Positions 29,920 to 39,835 of a stretch of DNA of 64,000 nucleotides are shown piece by piece; position 1 is the first letter of the stretch; every line of letters starts with the position of its first letter. The position numbers and the translations under genes are program-made. The notes below the pieces were generated by a model. That model was not told where the DNA came from, ran no database searches, and was given only the letters and a program-made list of their open reading frames with translations. The DNA comes from Lepidurus packardi (lineage: Eukaryota > Arthropoda > Branchiopoda > Notostraca > Triopsidae): the NCBI GenBank assembly GCA_023053545.1, contig JAKZAN010000005.1, forward strand, positions 1,054,001-1,118,000. Reading direction: 5' to 3'.

Positions 29920-32919
29920 ATGCCGGCTGTGTGCATAGTGAAGGACTGTGGAAACAAGGCTCCTCGCAAGAAATCACAGAATAGCGCTGTTAGTTTCCAC
30001 AAACTACCAAAGTCGAGTGATAAGCTTATTAAGTGGAGAAGTGCGTTAAATGGGCACGTAAGCTGTGTCTTGGACCCTTGTGATTCTCGTCAAAAAGTTT
30101 GCTCGAAACACTTTTCGAGTGATAGTTTTGTTTACGTGAAAAAAAAGCGTTTGCTCAAAGACGGGGTGGTGCCTACTATTTTTGATCGAATTGGTACTGA
30201 ACATACTGACGGTTGTTATTTAAATACGTCCCAAATTTCTGTGACTACTAGTACCTTAGACCATAATTACGCTAAAAGTAATCCTCCAAGTACGAGTTTT
30301 TCAGAGTGCCCCTTAGATTGCAGTTTGGCTCAGTCTGATCAGGTCCCTGACCTACTCGATGAATTGGTTATGGTCAGTGATCGGATTGAAGGCTCAAGCG
30401 AGCAGTTGTCGCCTACGGATCGCAGCTGCGTTACACCATGCAATTTATTATCCTTTGATTGTAAACCGACTCAGTTAGCAAAGAAAAAAATTCGCTCGAC
30501 AGTGAAGCGCAAGCTCCAGTTTTTAAGACCTGGTCGACCTAATAAGCTAAAGCTGGACGATAAAATTATCCTCCCACTAACAATAAAGCAACAGGAAAGG
30601 TTGTTAAAACAGCTTCAACTTCAACAAGTTCAGCAAAAAACAAAACACAGGCATATTCGTGCACTTAGAATGAAAAATAGAAGAGCTTCGGTAAAAATTA
30701 ATTATCCACAAACAATGGTTGAGGAATTAAAAAGAGAGGGCTTATCGGAGGCTGGAGTGGAAGCAATAAATAGCTGCTTGTCTGGGACAGTTGCTGGCAA
30801 ACTTTTGACCAGTTTGCTGAAGAAAGGCAATAAAGGCTCTAGGCTGCAATTTAGTGATGAACTGAAAGTTTTCGCAACCACTCTACACTTCCACTCCGTG
30901 AGAGCCTACGAATATGTTAGAACTAAGCTACTAAATGTTTTGCCTCATCCGAAAACTATCGTAAAATGGTACAGAAGTCTTGACGGCTCACCTGGTTTTA
31001 CGAATCATGCACTTTGCGTTTTGGAAGAAAAGAAAAGACAAAGCCCCGGCAAAACCATGTACTGCTCTCTCATATTTGACGAGATGCATATCCGCAATCA
31101 CGTCGAATATGACCAGAACAAAAAAAGATTTGTCGGTAGAATTGATATGGGTGACCATATCGACGACGACAGTCTACCAGAAGCTCGCGAAGCGTTAGTC
31201 TTTATGGTGTCCTGTCTAAATGAGGGATGGAAGCTTCCAATAGGGTATTTTTTAACTGCAGGACTTAACGCAGATGAAAAAAAGAACCTTGTAATAAGGT
31301 CATTAATGATTCTCCACGAAAATGGAATTGAAATAGTATCCCTGACGTTTGATGGAACTCAGGCCAATATGTCAATGGCTAAGAAACTAGGTGCTTTCCC
31401 GAGTCATCCGTATCGCACTTCGTTCTTCGAGCATCCATCAGACGCCAACAAAATAGTATTCATTTTTCCTGATCCCAGCCACATGTTAAAACTGGTCCGG
31501 AACACACTTAGCGAAAAAAGAGAACTATATATTGGCAATAGTAAGAGCAAAATAAGCTGGAAGTACATTGAAGCGCTTCACGAACTTCAAAAACGTGAAG
31601 GCCTCGTGTCGGCAAATCGACTCAGAGATGCTCATGTCAATTTTCAAAAGCAGAAAATGAAAGTTAAATTAGCTGCACAGGTTTTTAGTACATCTGTATC
31701 GAAAAGTTTAGAGCATTGTCGGGTGAATGGTATTCATGAATTTGCTGATTCGGCCCACACTGAGTTGTTCCTTTTGGCCATTAACGATCTTTTTGATGTT
31801 TTAAATAGTCATTTTCCTAATGCTCCGTCATTTAAAGGAGCATTAATGAAACAAAATTCCAATGCAATTTTTTCCCGCTTTGAAGAAATAGAAAGTTTAA
31901 CTGAGAAGCTGTATATTTGCGATTCACACGACAAAGAGCCGCGTTGTATTTTGAACAGTGGCCGAAAAACAGGATTTTTAGGGTTTTTAATTTGTATGCA
32001 AAGTGTTCGAGGTTTGTACAACTACTTGATAGAAAATGGTACGATGCAATATTTGCGCACCTATGCGTTTAGCCAGGATCATTTAGAAATGTTTTTCGGA
32101 ATGATCCGTTGCAAAGGGGGGTTTAATGATAATCCAACTGCAACACAGTTCTGTTCCGCCTACATTAAGCTTTTGGTTAGGAATGAAATTAAATATATTG
32201 AAAGTGGTAACTGTACTCCAGAAGAACCCTTCAAGTTTCTTTTCTCTATAGCAAACAAACTGCGCAAAGAAGCAGAAAAGCAGGATTTAATCATTTGTAA
32301 TCCGCTGCGCGAGAAATTCGCTGCATTGGCTAATCTTGAAAAACAACCGGACCACGAGTATCTAGAATATTCTGATACTGATTGCTTCGGTCTTTTTGCC
32401 GAAGACGTAATCTTTTATGTTGGAGGTTTTGTGGCAAAAAAATTGTTAGACCTGAAATCGCTTTCGTGTGTACAATGCCGTAGTTTTATCCTGTGTGAGG
32501 AAGTTTCTGGAGACTGTCGCACAGATTTAATAGCCGTAAAAAGTTACTTTAACACAAACAGCGGCCTTTGCAGACCAAGCGCCTTAGTGCACTTTCTTTG
32601 TCGTTTATGCGAACGCTTTTTTCGAACGATCTTAGCCTCAACACCCAACAGTATTCCAGGAGTGGAAAGACTGGAAGAGTCTATCGTTAGTTACGTGTTT
32701 GAGAATTGCCAAGAAAAGGGAGATATATTGAAAGCACTTGTCGAGCATGATAATCAGTTGTCAGGACAGGACAAACATGGGCGACTTTTTGTTAGTCTTG
32801 TTGTAAGAAAATATTTAAACACCAGACTGTACCATTACGCACGCGCCCGTAATAGCCAAACGCACTCTGGAACTTTAAGGCAGGTGAACAAGAAATGCAC
32901 CATATTCAGTGGAAACTGA
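29920..32919 (+). CDS. THAP-domain P-element-type transposase (THAP9-like), intact 999 aa
   Basis: The N-terminus is a THAP zinc finger with the C2CH layout: C5 and C10, then C61-x2-H64 (CSKHF), followed by VVPTIF, the equivalent of the AVPTIF box. A basic coiled-coil-like stretch follows (residues ~195-260). The RNase H-like transposase core has LIFDEMH (D387), LTFDGTQANM (D478), a GTP-binding-type insertion, and DHLEMFFGMIR (E723) with GGFNDNPTATQF. These are the three acidic residues expected in P-element/THAP9 proteins. The length is close to THAP9 (about 900 aa) and the frame is uninterrupted. It would bind DNA and cut or paste element ends in the nucleus. I found no convincing terminal inverted repeats, so it is either an autonomous element with unseen ends or an immobilised gene. 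Confidence 0.93.
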   Translation: MPAVCIVKDCGNKAPRKKSQNSAVSFHKLPKSSDKLIKWRSALNGHVSCVLDPCDSRQKVCSKHFSSDSFVYVKKKRLLKDGVVPTIFDRIGTEHTDGCYLNTSQISVTTSTLDHNYAKSNPPSTSFSECPLDCSLAQSDQVPDLLDELVMVSDRIEGSSEQLSPTDRSCVTPCNLLSFDCKPTQLAKKKIRSTVKRKLQFLRPGRPNKLKLDDKIILPLTIKQQERLLKQLQLQQVQQKTKHRHIRALRMKNRRASVKINYPQTMVEELKREGLSEAGVEAINSCLSGTVAGKLLTSLLKKGNKGSRLQFSDELKVFATTLHFHSVRAYEYVRTKLLNVLPHPKTIVKWYRSLDGSPGFTNHALCVLEEKKRQSPGKTMYCSLIFDEMHIRNHVEYDQNKKRFVGRIDMGDHIDDDSLPEAREALVFMVSCLNEGWKLPIGYFLTAGLNADEKKNLVIRSLMILHENGIEIVSLTFDGTQANMSMAKKLGAFPSHPYRTSFFEHPSDANKIVFIFPDPSHMLKLVRNTLSEKRELYIGNSKSKISWKYIEALHELQKREGLVSANRLRDAHVNFQKQKMKVKLAAQVFSTSVSKSLEHCRVNGIHEFADSAHTELFLLAINDLFDVLNSHFPNAPSFKGALMKQNSNAIFSRFEEIESLTEKLYICDSHDKEPRCILNSGRKTGFLGFLICMQSVRGLYNYLIENGTMQYLRTYAFSQDHLEMFFGMIRCKGGFNDNPTATQFCSAYIKLLVRNEIKYIESGNCTPEEPFKFLFSIANKLRKEAEKQDLIICNPLREKFAALANLEKQPDHEYLEYSDTDCFGLFAEDVIFYVGGFVAKKLLDLKSLSCVQCRSFILCEEVSGDCRTDLIAVKSYFNTNSGLCRPSALVHFLCRLCERFFRTILASTPNSIPGVERLEESIVSYVFENCQEKGDILKALVEHDNQLSGQDKHGRLFVSLVVRKYLNTRLYHYARARNSQTHSGTLRQVNKKCTIFSGN

Positions 32920-33516
32920 CATGTATAATCCTTAAATTAACCTCACTTATAATTTTGAAATGTTTACAAAATGTTTGAAATGTTAACATTGACATACCAA
33001 GAGTAAAATCAATCCTCCGTATCCCTATGTCGGAAATTCCTATGCTTGCAATGTCAAAACCCATTTTTTGTAACCCCCAACCCTTTTCTTTCATGTATCG
33101 ACTTTTTGTTTTTATTCTATACATACTCGTTATATTATATAAATATGTGCATTTTCTAAGTGGTCGCTATGATCCGGTTATAGTTCGGATTAATGTTTAA
33201 AAATTTCCCGCTTGGTCTCCGCTAAGGCAAAGAAATCGATCGAGTCCATTTGGTATCGATTTACAGCTCAACTCCGTTTTTCGTAGTTCCCGCTGTCCCA
33301 AGAAGTTCTGGCCAACCTCCTCCTCTCATGGGGTTAGCCTGGGGCTCTCGAAAGTGGTAACAAACTTTCCGTAAGGAAAGGCCTCAATGTTCTCTCTATT
33401 TATTATTACTCTATGGGTTACTGTGATGACGCCACCTAACGGTGGCACATGTCCCCTCTCTCTCTCTTGTCTCGCCCCAGTGTCAACATCAGTTTAGCTA
33501 CCCAGCCACTTTGTAC

Positions 33517-33915
33517 TCAATTATAATACCAACTCCTCGTAATCTCGTATCCAACATCATCACAGTTACGTCTCAACGTTCTATATGCTACTCTAGCTTT
33601 GCTTAGTTTTTTGCTGCAATTCTCATCCCACCAAGGTTTCCTAATTTTGTCTGTCAGCTTATTGGTTCTGAGCTGCGATGACCCATTAGTACTCCCTCCC
33701 AAGAGTCTAATGTGCTTTTTGCTCACTGTAGTTAGCTGGTCTATGAAATTCTTATATCTTTCTTCTACCCTCCCCGTTTCGGTCAGGTTTTGAATATCCA
33801 GTCTCTCTAATTCTGCGTACCAATCCTTCCATTTTGCTTTGCTAAAGAGCCAACGTTGAGTTGTTTCCCTGTCCCTATTGTTAGGGGCGCCCTCCAGATT
33901 AATAATCAAAGGCAA
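33517..33915 (-). pseudogene. LINE ORF2 spacer between endonuclease and RT
   Basis: It encodes RWLFSKAKWKDWYAEL, then KKHIRLLGG and RKPWWDENCSKKLSKARVAYR, the conserved stretch between endonuclease and RT. It is in a different frame from the endonuclease, so a single-base indel probably separates them. Sequence ends at about 33517. Confidence 0.8.
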
Positions 33916-34589
33916 ATGATCGCTTGTAATAGTCCACCTACTTCAGCTCGTGCCTTGTCGTATATGTTACTAGAAGCAAAGCATAAATCCAGTGTTGACG
34001 GTTTGTTCCTCCCCGCTAAACATGTACCTTCCCCTTTCGGGCTTATTAACATTAATTTTTCCCATTCTTCTAAAAATTTGACAAATACCTTCCCTCTATA
34101 GTCAGCGTTTTTCCTCCCCCACAGAGGGTGGTGCGAATTAAAGTCCCCAACGAGGAGCGTTTTGCTGTTTTCGCCAATCTGGTCAAGATAAAATTTATAC
34201 TCTTCTTTTGTTATTTGATTCCTATTTTCCCCTTGTTGTACTTGTAAGTAAACTCCTAATAAATGTATGCTATCACCCTCCCATTTAATTTTTAAACCAC
34301 CTATTTCTAATACCCCGAGCCCGAATTCTCTCAGTCGAATCCACTCTACTTCTATTGTGTTACGAACCCAAAATAAAATTCCCCCTCCCCTAGATCCGCT
34401 ATTTCTATCCTTCCTATATATATCATACCCTTTAATACTAGCACGTTCTTCCGTCTTTAGCCATGTTTCACATACAAATATTATATCAGGTTTTTTATTC
34501 ATTTCACTAATATATGTGCATAAGCCTGCTAGGTGTGGTTTTATGCTCCGGGCATTCCAAGCTAGTATTTTCAGAAATTGGCCAGGCAT
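33906..34589 (-). pseudogene. LINE ORF2 N-terminus: APE-type endonuclease
   Basis: The frame starts MPGQFLKILAWNARSI, then shows IIFVCETWLK (catalytic Glu), GGGILFWVRN, LLVGDFNSHHPLWG (Asp/Asn pair) and STLDLCFASSN, the order of LINE endonucleases that nick the target. The SDH-type C-terminal motif is lost because the frame shifts at about 33915. The following frame (33915-33517) carries the spacer PWWDENCSKKLSKAR normally found before RT. RT itself is missing. Confidence 0.88.
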
Positions 34590-35995
34590 GATATAAGGGC
34601 CTGAATAGTTGACGGATCCATTAAAATTTTCTTACATGTGTTAACTATTTCCCTCCATTTTTCCTCCCAACTACCCGTTTTGATAAGTATTGACAGGCAT
34701 TCCACTATAAGACTAGTAACTACGGGCGCTATTGAAATGCTCGGTTGTTGAGACTCACTTGATCTCTCACTTCTGTTCCCTTTCGTTTGATGACGCTGCT
34801 CAACTATAGGGTTTTTTGCTGTCTGAGTTTGAGTCCGTTGTATACCTTTGACTGTTGTCACTTCGCTGTAAGATTGGGAGGTTTTCTGACCTGTGAACCC
34901 CTTGGAACTCTCCTGACCTACCCTTATGTTTTCCTTCTCATTTTGCAATACCGGAACGGTTTGTATAATTGGCTGTTTTTTAATACTTTGTTGTTTTTGT
35001 TTTGCCGCTTCATAATATTCGCATTTGAAGTCTCCTGCCTCATGGTTTTTTTTACAATTTGCACAGCTTGGTACGTTTTCCTGACTCCTACTTGTACACC
35101 CGCTGGTCCGGTGCTCCTTTCCACAGAAACCACATCGTTCCTTAGCCGTACAGGCCAGACTTATGTGTCCAAAACGTTGGCATTTGTAGCACCTGATGGG
35201 ACGTGGTTCAAAAGGTGTGACCGGCAAGATGATAGACCATGCCTTTATATGTTCGGGTAGTTCGCTTTTGTCAAACATTAGATGGAAAGCACCCGTAGGT
35301 GACTTAGTCCTTTCCCCTACTTCGTTTACTCTGATTTTGAAAAGTTGTCTGACCGCACATACTCCTTCAAATTTTTGCTCTTCCACTTCTTCCTTTGTCA
35401 CCCCTGGCAAGCGCACTATACCATGCACCATGTTTAAGGGCTTAGCTAATCTTGCTTCAACCGACCATTCTCCTATTTTTTGCACCTTTAACATTTTTTC
35501 TTCAGCCAACTCGTCTTTCGGGTACGCTAAGAGGTATCCCCCTCTGGTTATTTTGGTTTTCAGGTTTTTCACTTGAAAAGCTTCTAGAGCCTTGCCTAGC
35601 TTGACAGGGTTGACTTGTGCGAATGTTTGGCCTTCCGCTTCTTTTAGTCTGAAAATAACTGGTCTTTCGCCATTTCCCTCTTTCTGTTTTTTCTCTGGAT
35701 CTGATCCGGTTGACAGGATAGACCCTACTCTTTGTCTCTTCTTTGGAACGAACGAGCTTGCCCTCGCTATGTCGTCCTTCCCTACAATTTTAAATCCCTT
35801 CCCCATTTTCTTTAGCGCTGTCTTTTCCCGTTTGGATACTACTGTTTCAACCCCTTCTTTGTCTATAACTGGCCTACTTTTCAAAGGCAAACTTTCTCGC
35901 TCCTGATTTCCCCTATCTGGGCCTTCCTGCGTAAATCCTTCGAGCAAATCTTCCTCCGACCACTCCGACTCCATGTCTTCAACTGATGAGGCCAT
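34571..35995 (-). CDS. LINE ORF1 protein with zinc knuckles, 474 aa
   Basis: This is the nucleic-acid-binding ORF1 protein of a non-LTR retrotransposon. An acidic N-terminus (EDMESEWSEEDLLEGF) is followed by an RRM-like region (residues ~120-240; KLGKALEAFQVKNLKTKI, GGYLLAYPKDE). Then come tandem Cys knuckles: CYKCQRFGHISLAC, CGFCGKEHRTSGC and CANCKKNHEAGDFKC, and a Gln/Ser-rich tail. The frame is open from the ATG at 35995 to the stop at 34571. It overlaps the ORF2 start (34589) by a few bases, a usual arrangement. Confidence 0.9.
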   Translation of the reverse strand: MASSVEDMESEWSEEDLLEGFTQEGPDRGNQERESLPLKSRPVIDKEGVETVVSKREKTALKKMGKGFKIVGKDDIARASSFVPKKRQRVGSILSTGSDPEKKQKEGNGERPVIFRLKEAEGQTFAQVNPVKLGKALEAFQVKNLKTKITRGGYLLAYPKDELAEEKMLKVQKIGEWSVEARLAKPLNMVHGIVRLPGVTKEEVEEQKFEGVCAVRQLFKIRVNEVGERTKSPTGAFHLMFDKSELPEHIKAWSIILPVTPFEPRPIRCYKCQRFGHISLACTAKERCGFCGKEHRTSGCTSRSQENVPSCANCKKNHEAGDFKCEYYEAAKQKQQSIKKQPIIQTVPVLQNEKENIRVGQESSKGFTGQKTSQSYSEVTTVKGIQRTQTQTAKNPIVEQRHQTKGNRSERSSESQQPSISIAPVVTSLIVECLSILIKTGSWEEKWREIVNTCKKILMDPSTIQALISCLANF

Positions 35996-36339
35996 GCTTC
36001 CGCTACTCCCCTTCCCCGATCAAACGCTGGATCTTTCAGGCTCTTACCCCACCACCGTATGTTAGTATTACCTGGTGCAAGTGTCAGGGAACAATAAGTT
36101 GGGATTCGTGTTGTTTAAAACGCTTGATTTTATGCCAGAGCAACTTTTATCAAAAAGTACGGAGAAAAAAAAAAAAGTCGTCTATCACAATGAACATGTA
36201 GCTTGTTCGACTTTGCGCGCGCGACTCTCAGGAGTTACTGTTAGTTATTGTTGTTGTTAGACTGTTTTTAGTCAAAACTGTGCCATCTAACGGGCACATT
36301 ATCGACTACTTCTATCCATTTAATATTTCTGATTTTTTT

Positions 36340-36460
36340 TTTATAAGATTATTTCTTAAACAAACTTTCTATTGATCTTATTATTGGTCTTGATCTTTCT
36401 ATTGATCTTATTATTGGTCTTGATCTTTCTATTGATCTTATTATTATCTTATATATTATT
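36340..36460 (-). repeat. 30-bp tandem repeat at LINE 3' end
   Basis: TTTCTATTGATCTTATTATTGGTCTTGATC is not quoted further here; the 30-bp unit recurs about 2.7 times at 36367-36450, followed by a TTATTA-rich end. It lies directly after the ORF2 stop (36462) of the minus-strand LINE fragment, so it is probably that LINE's repetitive 3' tail. Confidence 0.7.
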
Positions 36461-36461
36461 A

Positions 36462-37403
36462 TTACACCACTTCTATTAGTCTAGTGTCTTTAAGGTAGTC
36501 TATTAGACAGTTTCTTAACTTATATTGTCGTTCTGGTTCAATTTCCCTTAATCCTAATACATTTTCCATGTTAAAGGTTACTCCGATCTGTTCTACTTTT
36601 CTCCTCCATTTTTCTCTTTCGTATCCGTATGATGGGCAATACAGCAACCTGTGTTCCACTGTGTCTGTTTGTTCCCTGCAGTTTTCACATATATCTGTGT
36701 CTTTAAGCTTAAATCTCTTCATCCACCAACCCACCTTTGCATGTTTGCTTCTTATTCTTAAGAGCGCTACGGCTACTCTTCTATTCGGGTGTTCTAGCCA
36801 TGGTTGAGGTTTGAGAGATATGGCCGCTTGTACCAATTCTTGTTCAGATTGAAGTTTTAGCGTTCTTAAAATTCTCTTTTCGTTCTTTTCTTTATAAAGT
36901 GACATTATTTCTTCAGTTGTAAGTCGTCTGTTTATAAAATTTTTGGATCCTTTTCCCAGCTTTGCTGCTAAATCTGCCTTTTCGTTGCCCTTAAAACCCT
37001 CGTGTCTGGCACCCATTGTATAGCTACGTCTTTCCCTTGAGTTTTTAAAGCCATAATTGACCTTTGGATTTCCTGAATGACTCGGCTATATTTCTTGTTA
37101 TCATAATTTTTTATTGCCAAAACTGCCGCCTTTGAATCTGTAAATATTACATATTTCTTTTCCTGTGCTGTATTTACGAATTGTAAAGCTTCCAAAAACT
37201 GCATACAGTTCGGCTGGCATTACTGATGAAAATTTCGGTAGAGCGAGAGCCACCATCTTGTCTTCGTACTCCACATATATCCCTGCTCCTACGTTTCCTT
37301 CGTCGTCTTTTGAGCCATCTGTAAAGATTATTTTTCTATCTTTGTAACGCTTCTCAAAGAAATCTAAAATTGTTGCGTGTTCCGGCTGGTAAACTGATTT
37401 CAT
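36462..37403 (-). pseudogene. LINE ORF2 RNase H and C-terminus
   Basis: The minus strand encodes KIIFTDGSKDDEGNVGAG (first Asp), MPAELYAV, FTDSKAAVLAIKNYDN, then GFKGNEKADLAAKLGKG (final Asp) and a C-terminal tail with a Cys/His motif (CENCREQTDTVEHRLLYC). Frame changes near 37195 and 37005 break it. It resembles the RNase H LINEs at 8530 and 23633 but is clearly a different subfamily. Confidence 0.85.
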
Positions 37404-37605
37404 GGCAAGTCCTGGTAATTCCTTATTTGTTTATTTTTGTACCGATTTCAAATAAAAGAGAACATTTGTAGAATTTTGGGTGGTTTTTCTTCCTAAAACT
37501 TTGAATGATACGGAGCTGGAATTGGACTTGGTTGGACATTTGGTTGGTTGTATTTCCTAAACATGCGCACGTTAGCCACTGTATTTTAAACCTAATCGTT
37601 GAATG

Positions 37606-37857
37606 TTACATGCTACCTTTCTTCTCAAGAACAGTGTTGCAATTTTGGTAGGTGCAGATTAGTTTGTTTGCCATTGAAGGATGGGAGAGAAAGTAGTGGT
37701 GGACCCACGAGCGCTTAGCCGTTCGGCTACGCTTTGTAGCTGGCTCCGGTGTTTTTGAAAGCTCACTTTCCATAGAGAATTCGCTCTCTGACTCAGAATC
37801 ACTTTGTGCAACTAACTGCGTAGGTGTTTTATCTTTGCAAGACGCCCTAAGGGACAA
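37606..37857 (-). pseudogene. BED-type zinc-finger fragment (hAT-like N-terminus)
   Basis: Eighty-three codons start with an acidic Ser-rich stretch and a basic KRSRTAKRS segment, then SWVHHYFLSHP and LICTYQNC. The Trp and Cys-x4-Cys spacing fits the first half of a BED finger as found at the N-terminus of hAT transposases. The second half is missing. 37408-37500 is a copy of the foldback element's outer arm. 37950-38030 has several TAATCGATTA-like motifs of no known role. Confidence 0.45.
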
Positions 37858-38117
37858 TGGATTGCAACAATCACCAAAAACCGTGTAAAAAATGAGGGAA
37901 AAGTTTGATAAAGCTCTGCAAGAAGATAGATTCGGTCAGTGTAAGCACTACTAATCGATTAGTCAACTTAGTAATCGATCATCGGTACTAATCGATTATT
38001 AATCGTTGTCTGACCAATCGATTACGACCCCTACTTTACGACATACCGATGATCCGATCCGATCAAATGATCGGATCGGGTTCTTTTTGGGAAGATCCAA
38101 AGCACTGGTTTTGTCAG

Positions 38118-38425
38118 ATTAAAAAGTGGCTTAGAAAGTTGGACTTTTTGGAAGTTTTAGAGGTAAGAAACAAGTGGAGAATATTCGCATTCACCTAGAC
38201 TTAATTCATGTACAAAGTTTAACCTCTAAGTATGCCAGTTAAGCCCGTTCTTGCCATTTTTAAGAGCGATAACAGGCTGTCCGTTGCCCCCACACTCCAA
38301 CGTTGTTCAAACGTTTAGACAACGTTTAGATTTTTCTAAACAAACGAAATGTTTAGAAAAATGAAGGATTTTTGTATTTTTATTTTTTTTCCATTTAACA
38401 TAAGGAGAGCTTACTAGCATACAAT
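38118..38425 (+). repeat. Dispersed repeat, third copy
   Basis: It matches 7415-7722 in the same orientation with few differences, ending at the same AGCTTACTAGCATACAATGG. This clean end shared by both copies helps define one boundary of the repeat. Confidence 0.75.
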
Positions 38426-38439
38426 GGCCCGTATAAGGT

Positions 38440-38785
38440 TACAATCCCGTGTTGCAGAAACTTAGGTTTGGTTATCCTGGCCTGAACTTTTATTTCCCCT
38501 ATCTGTTTTATCTTTAGTAATCTATCCGTTTCGTCCTAATTGGTCGGGAAAACCAACAGTTCTCCTGCGCGCCTTACTTTGATTTTCATTTCTCTCATAT
38601 TCAAATCTCCCACCATTGTATTAATTTTGAAGGGGCTTAGCTTATCGAAACTCTCCTCATTTTTTGCTGCTCGGTATTTCTCCTCCGCTTTCTCTAATTC
38701 TTCCTCCGTATCCGTTTACGTAGTCGAAACCTGTAGTCTTCTACGTTTGCTTCCTACATCAACCTGAGCTTTCTCCATGCTTTAC
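38440..38785 (-). pseudogene. LINE ORF1 fragment (RRM-like part)
   Basis: The minus strand encodes KLSPFKINTMVGDLNMREMK, KVRRAGELLVFPTN, DRLLKIKQIGEIKVQARITK and, nearer the start, KAQVDVGSKRRRLQ. This matches the pattern of the RRM-like domain in ORF1 at 35600-35300. A stop interrupts it near 38718. Only ~110 codons survive. Confidence 0.6.
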
Positions 38786-38869
38786 TTTCTTTACCTTGTT
38801 TTTCCTATAGGAAACCAGTTTAAACCTACATCTTTTTCCGTCTCTAAATCCTGATTTTCGTCGCTTCGC

Positions 38870-39339
38870 ACTGTGGCCAGGAAACGCTTCACCTTGAGCT
38901 CCTCCCCAGTTTGTCGGCCAAAGCGGTCAAAATTCGAAGGTTATTTCGTGGAACAAGTTGAAGCAAAAGCCCGTCTCAATTCATCTAAAAAACGCCTTGA
39001 AAGTGCAATTTATATCACCCCAGTCAATGAAAAAGCTGTTAACACAACCCAATCTCCGTTTACTTCTCCAACACCCTCTTCAACCTCCCAAACTACAGGC
39101 ACTGTGGCCAGGAAACGCTTCACCTTGAGCTCCTCCCCAGTTTGTCAGCCAAAGCCGTCAAAAATCGAAGGTTCTTTCGTGGAACAAGCTGAACAGAAGC
39201 GTCTAGCGCGTGCTAAGGCTTCCGATCATGAAAAACCCGTGTTTTTACGCTCCCATACCGAGATGGCGTCCTCTACCCACTACAAAGATTCGCCACAAGC
39301 CCCTGTCAGGGTAACGAGAAGCACAAGGGCCAAAGATAT
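38870..39339 (+). pseudogene. Repeat-rich basic gene, part 1 (split by Gypsy copy B)
   Basis: This open frame contains two copies of a 77-codon unit (38870 and 39101, period 231 bp) that start ARKRFTLSSSPVC and continue PKxSKxEGxFVEQ. Composition is Lys/Arg/Ser/Thr/Pro-rich with no recognised domain. The frame is cut by the Gypsy LTR at 39340. When the element and one ATAT are removed, the codons run on from RAKD into IISTRQTSPLG for about 65 more codons at 47287-47480. CTACAG just before the second unit could be a splice acceptor, so the units may be duplicated exons. Function unknown; a nuclear, nucleic-acid- or chromatin-associated protein is a guess from composition only. Confidence 0.55.
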
Positions 39340-39747
39340 TGTCACGGCTATATTTCGCATTGCTTGCTTTTTCTCACGCTTCGCTTTACTTATTCAGTTA
39401 AGATCAGCGTAACACCAGAGGATCCATCCGCCTGTGTACCGGATTACGCGTCCTGTACGGATACACCAGGCAGGATGGATCCCTGAGAGTGAGGATGATG
39501 TTTTCGGTTAACCAAGTCAGTTGGTTAGAGAGTTGAAGTACTAGAGAGTAGTCTGTTAGTGGGAGCGTAAAAGGGTAGACTCTGCTAGTAGTGTGTTAGG
39601 CAGTAGTCCTCTGTTTTTCATGTAGTGTTTTCGTCCTCTTAACTTTACCACTGTAATCTTCCCGAATACAGTTCTATAAATCCACCTTTCCCGAACATTA
39701 CTCTAATTCCTGACGGATTTGATGCCCTGTCAGATTTAGACGTGACA
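39340..39747 (+). repeat. 5' LTR of Gypsy copy B
   Basis: It is 408 bp, TGTCACGGCT to GTGACA. It contains an internal BamHI-type palindrome region (GGATCCATC...GATGGATCC) that can form a hairpin at about 39419-39482. It is followed by AT and then ATGTGCATCGACCGGGAA (39750-39767), where copy A has TGG in place of ATG at the primer-binding site start. Confidence 0.93.
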
Positions 39748-39835
39748 ATATGTGCATCGACCGGGAAAGGTGGTTTGATTGGTAAAGTTAGGCTACGTGT
39801 TTTGTGTTAGAACCTAACTAGGACTTGGGGGTTTC

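Larger units (their letters stand above)
33500..36240 (-). mobile_element. LINE 5' part: ORF1 and endonuclease
   Basis: In minus-strand order this holds a 5' leader (36240-35996), ORF1 (35995-34571), and ORF2 N-terminus with an APE-type endonuclease (34589-33906) and the spacer before RT (33915-33517). RT is absent. Its order relative to the 3' LINE fragment at 37403-36462 is head to tail. 32920-33500 to its left is AT-rich with no assignable gene. Confidence 0.85.

Noticed and set aside
29300..33250. Terminal inverted repeats for the THAP transposase (AAATCCTTAAA-type match near 29470 and 32925)
   Set aside because: The match is only about 10 AT-rich bases and not at symmetric outer ends; not enough to define element ends.
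36340..36460. Satellite DNA array
   Set aside because: Fewer than three 30-bp units directly after a LINE stop codon; better explained as a LINE 3' tail.
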